Origin: Bacteroidota bacterium
GTDB lineage: Bacteria; Bacteroidota; Bacteroidia; Chitinophagales; Chitinophagaceae
DNA length: 15,101 nt
Reading direction: 5' to 3'
NCBI GenBank assembly: GCA_023391895.1
Contig: JAEWAC010000021.1
Span: 1 to 15,101, forward strand
The notes beneath the pieces are model-generated. The model did no database searches. It saw only the letters and a program-made list of their open reading frames with translations, and had not been told where the DNA came from. Position 1 is the first letter of the stretch. Each line of letters begins with the position of its first letter. Shown here piece after piece: positions 13,791 through 15,101 of this stretch. A program made the position numbers and the translations under genes.

Positions 13791-13906
13791 ATCGTGAATG
13801 GTCAATAGTCAATGGTCAATGTTTTAAAACCCCATACCGGCATTTGGTTCATGTCAGCAACTCTTTCAAAAACCCATAACTCTTATTCACTATTGACTAA
13901 TCACGA
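13791..13906. repeat. Inverted heptamer arrays with 21-bp elements between hisF and hisIE
   Basis: Units TGAATGG, TCAATAG, TCAATGG, TCAATGT fill 13795-13822. On the other strand TGATTAG, TCAATAG, TGAATAA fill 13884-13904, both arrays preceded by ATCG. Two minus-strand copies of the 21-bp element (13824-13840 and 13864-13879) lie between them. The right end overlaps the last codons of hisF, whose TGA lies inside the conserved ATCGTGA. Confidence 0.6.
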
Positions 13907-14659
13907 TCTCACTGCAATCCCTTTCTGCTGCAAATATCGCTTCAGCTCCGGAATTTCTATTTCTTTAAAATGGAATACGGAGGCGGCCAGTGCGGCATCG
14001 GCCTGCGCCTGTTCAAACACATCGGCAAAGTGTTGCATGGTACCGCCACCACCGGAGGCAATGACCGGGATGGAAAGTTGGGTGGCAAGTTGTTGAGTAA
14101 TGTCCAGTGCAAAGCCCGCTTTGGTACCGTCGTGATTCATGGAGGTCAACAAAATTTCACCTGCACCTAAAGCTTCCGCTTCTTTGGCCCACTCAAAACA
14201 TTTTTTGTCGGTTTTGGTGCGGCCGCCGTTCAGGTACACGTACCACTCGCCATCTTCCTCCTGCTTGGTATCAATGGCCAGCACCACGCACTGACTGCCG
14301 GCTGTCTGGGCTATATCGGTAATGAGCTGCGGGCTTTTAAAAGCCGCGGTATTGATAGATACTTTATCGGCACCCGAGGCCAGCAGTACACTGACGTCTT
14401 CCACATTATTGATACCACCGCCTACGGTAAAAGGAATATTGATGTTTTTGGCCACCCGCTTTACCAGTTCGCTCAAGGTTTTGCGTTTTTCCACCGTAGC
14501 GGTAATATCCAGGAAAACCAGTTCATCGGCGCCCTGCCGGGCATAGGTAGCGCCCAGTTCTACCGGGTCGCCGGCATCCCGCAAGTTCACAAAGTTGGTG
14601 CCCTTTACGGTTCTGCCATCTTTAATGTCCAGGCAAGGGATGATTCGTTTTGTAAGCAT
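13901..14659 (-). CDS. hisF: Imidazole glycerol phosphate synthase, cyclase subunit
   Basis: HisF, with the glutaminase HisH, converts PRFAR and ammonia to imidazole glycerol phosphate and AICAR, linking histidine and purine synthesis. The 252-residue product is a full-length (beta-alpha)8 barrel. The catalytic acids are present: Asp11 in KRIIPCLDIKDGRTVKG and Asp130 in CVVLAIDTK. Phosphate-binding motifs are seen in FTVGGGINN (77-85), KVSINTAA and VIASGGGGTMQHF. Other conserved pieces are FLDITATVEKR and EILLTSMNHDGTKAGF. The start lies 13 nt after the hisA stop, indicating co-transcription. hisH is not in the window and is presumably upstream of hisA. Confidence 0.97.
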   Translation of the reverse strand: MLTKRIIPCLDIKDGRTVKGTNFVNLRDAGDPVELGATYARQGADELVFLDITATVEKRKTLSELVKRVAKNINIPFTVGGGINNVEDVSVLLASGADKVSINTAAFKSPQLITDIAQTAGSQCVVLAIDTKQEEDGEWYVYLNGGRTKTDKKCFEWAKEAEALGAGEILLTSMNHDGTKAGFALDITQQLATQLSIPVIASGGGGTMQHFADVFEQAQADAALAASVFHFKEIEIPELKRYLQQKGIAVRS

Positions 14660-14672
14660 TGCTTTTTATTTT

Positions 14673-15101
14673 TCAGCTATTCAACTTTTTTAATTCGCCC
14701 AGCGACACGCGTCCTTCGTAAATGGCTTTGCCAATAATAGCGCCCTTGCAACCGATGTCCTGCAGGCGGTATACATCATCCAGGTTGCTGACACCGCCGC
14801 TGGCAATAAAGTGCAGCTGCGGAAATTTTTGGATGATGTTTTTATACAATTCAGTAGAAGGGCCTTCCAGTGCACCGTCTTTGGACACGTCGGTACAAAA
14901 GATCTGCTGTACGCCTTTTTCAATGTACTGCTGCATAAAGTCGTACACCCAAATGTCGGTTTGCTCCAGCCAGCCGCTTACCGTTATCTTTTCGTCTTTC
15001 ACATCGGCACCCAGCAGGAATTTTCCGGCGCCAAACTGGTGCAGCCATTGGGTAAAGGTCGCTTCGTCTTTCACGGCTATGCTGCCGACAGTAGCATAAG
15101 C
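14673..15101 (-). CDS. hisA: ProFAR isomerase, C-terminal part (runs off the window)
   Basis: HisA is the phosphoribosylformimino-5-aminoimidazole carboxamide ribotide isomerase, the step just before HisF. The frame is open to the last base and encodes the C-terminal 142 residues of an expected ~240. Visible motifs are VGSIAVKDEATF, FLLGADVKDEKITVSGW (the second phosphate half-barrel), FCTDVSKDGALEGPS with the catalytic-region Asp and Thr, FIASGGVSNLDDVYRL and GAIIGKAIYEGRVSLGEL. A GTG at 15074 is internal, not the start, because family residues continue upstream of it. The N-terminal half, with the first catalytic Asp, lies beyond the edge. Confidence 0.95.
   Translation of the reverse strand, partial: AYATVGSIAVKDEATFTQWLHQFGAGKFLLGADVKDEKITVSGWLEQTDIWVYDFMQQYIEKGVQQIFCTDVSKDGALEGPSTELYKNIIQKFPQLHFIASGGVSNLDDVYRLQDIGCKGAIIGKAIYEGRVSLGELKKLNS

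Overview
The window looks like chromosomal sequence from a Bacteroidota bacterium, most likely a Chitinophagaceae member of the Niastella/Paraflavitalea type. The evidence is a type IX secretion (T9SS) type-B sorting domain, two DUF2911 proteins, a DUF4369-TlpA thioredoxin protein, the hisA-hisF-hisIE order, Bacteroidota-type promoters (TTTG-N19-TAnnTTTG) and little sign of Shine-Dalgarno sequences. No rRNA, tRNA, CRISPR array, phage module or full-length insertion sequence is visible. The genus is inferred from recall, not from a search.

Layout. 172-2784 (+): a secreted PKD/T9SS surface protein split by one in-frame TAG. 3121-3354 (-): a 77-residue lipoprotein. 3429-3770: a regulatory stretch with a good promoter, direct repeats and a hairpin, leading into 3771-5321 (+), a helical protein of unknown function. 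5546-6067 (+): GNAT acetyltransferase. 6168-6689 (+): exported DUF2911 protein. 6690-7500: a gene-free block built almost wholly of short repeats. 7501-8289 (+): DUF2452 protein. 8386-8559 (-): a 57-codon membrane-protein gene broken by TGA. 8601-9323 (+): pdxJ (vitamin B6 synthesis), converging across a terminator on 9382-10488 (-), a metallo-beta-lactamase-fold hydrolase with a C-terminal membrane segment. 10649-11773 (+): DUF2911-TPR protein, converging across a 48-bp perfect palindrome on the minus-strand run hisA (cut by the window edge), hisF, hisIE and a TlpA-like thioredoxin.

How the genes work together. Only the his genes form a clear pathway: HisI/HisE, HisA and HisF carry out successive steps of histidine synthesis. 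The TlpA gene begins 1 nt after hisIE and is probably co-transcribed. The other genes are mostly single units for surface, envelope or housekeeping roles.

The most notable feature is intergenic. At least ten gaps carry degenerate 7-bp-period arrays (TCAACTG, TCAATGG, TCCACAG, AATGGAA and AGTNNTA units), often joined to a dispersed ~21-bp element close to CATATGGGTTTTTGAAGAAG. There are about 15 copies of that element, in both orientations and sometimes as inverted pairs. One composite lies inside the his operon. The block 6690-7500 also holds a possible 53-bp insertion with 8-bp inverted ends and 8-bp direct flanking repeats. No defence, toxin or biosynthetic system was found; the repeat mosaic is the best candidate for something undescribed.
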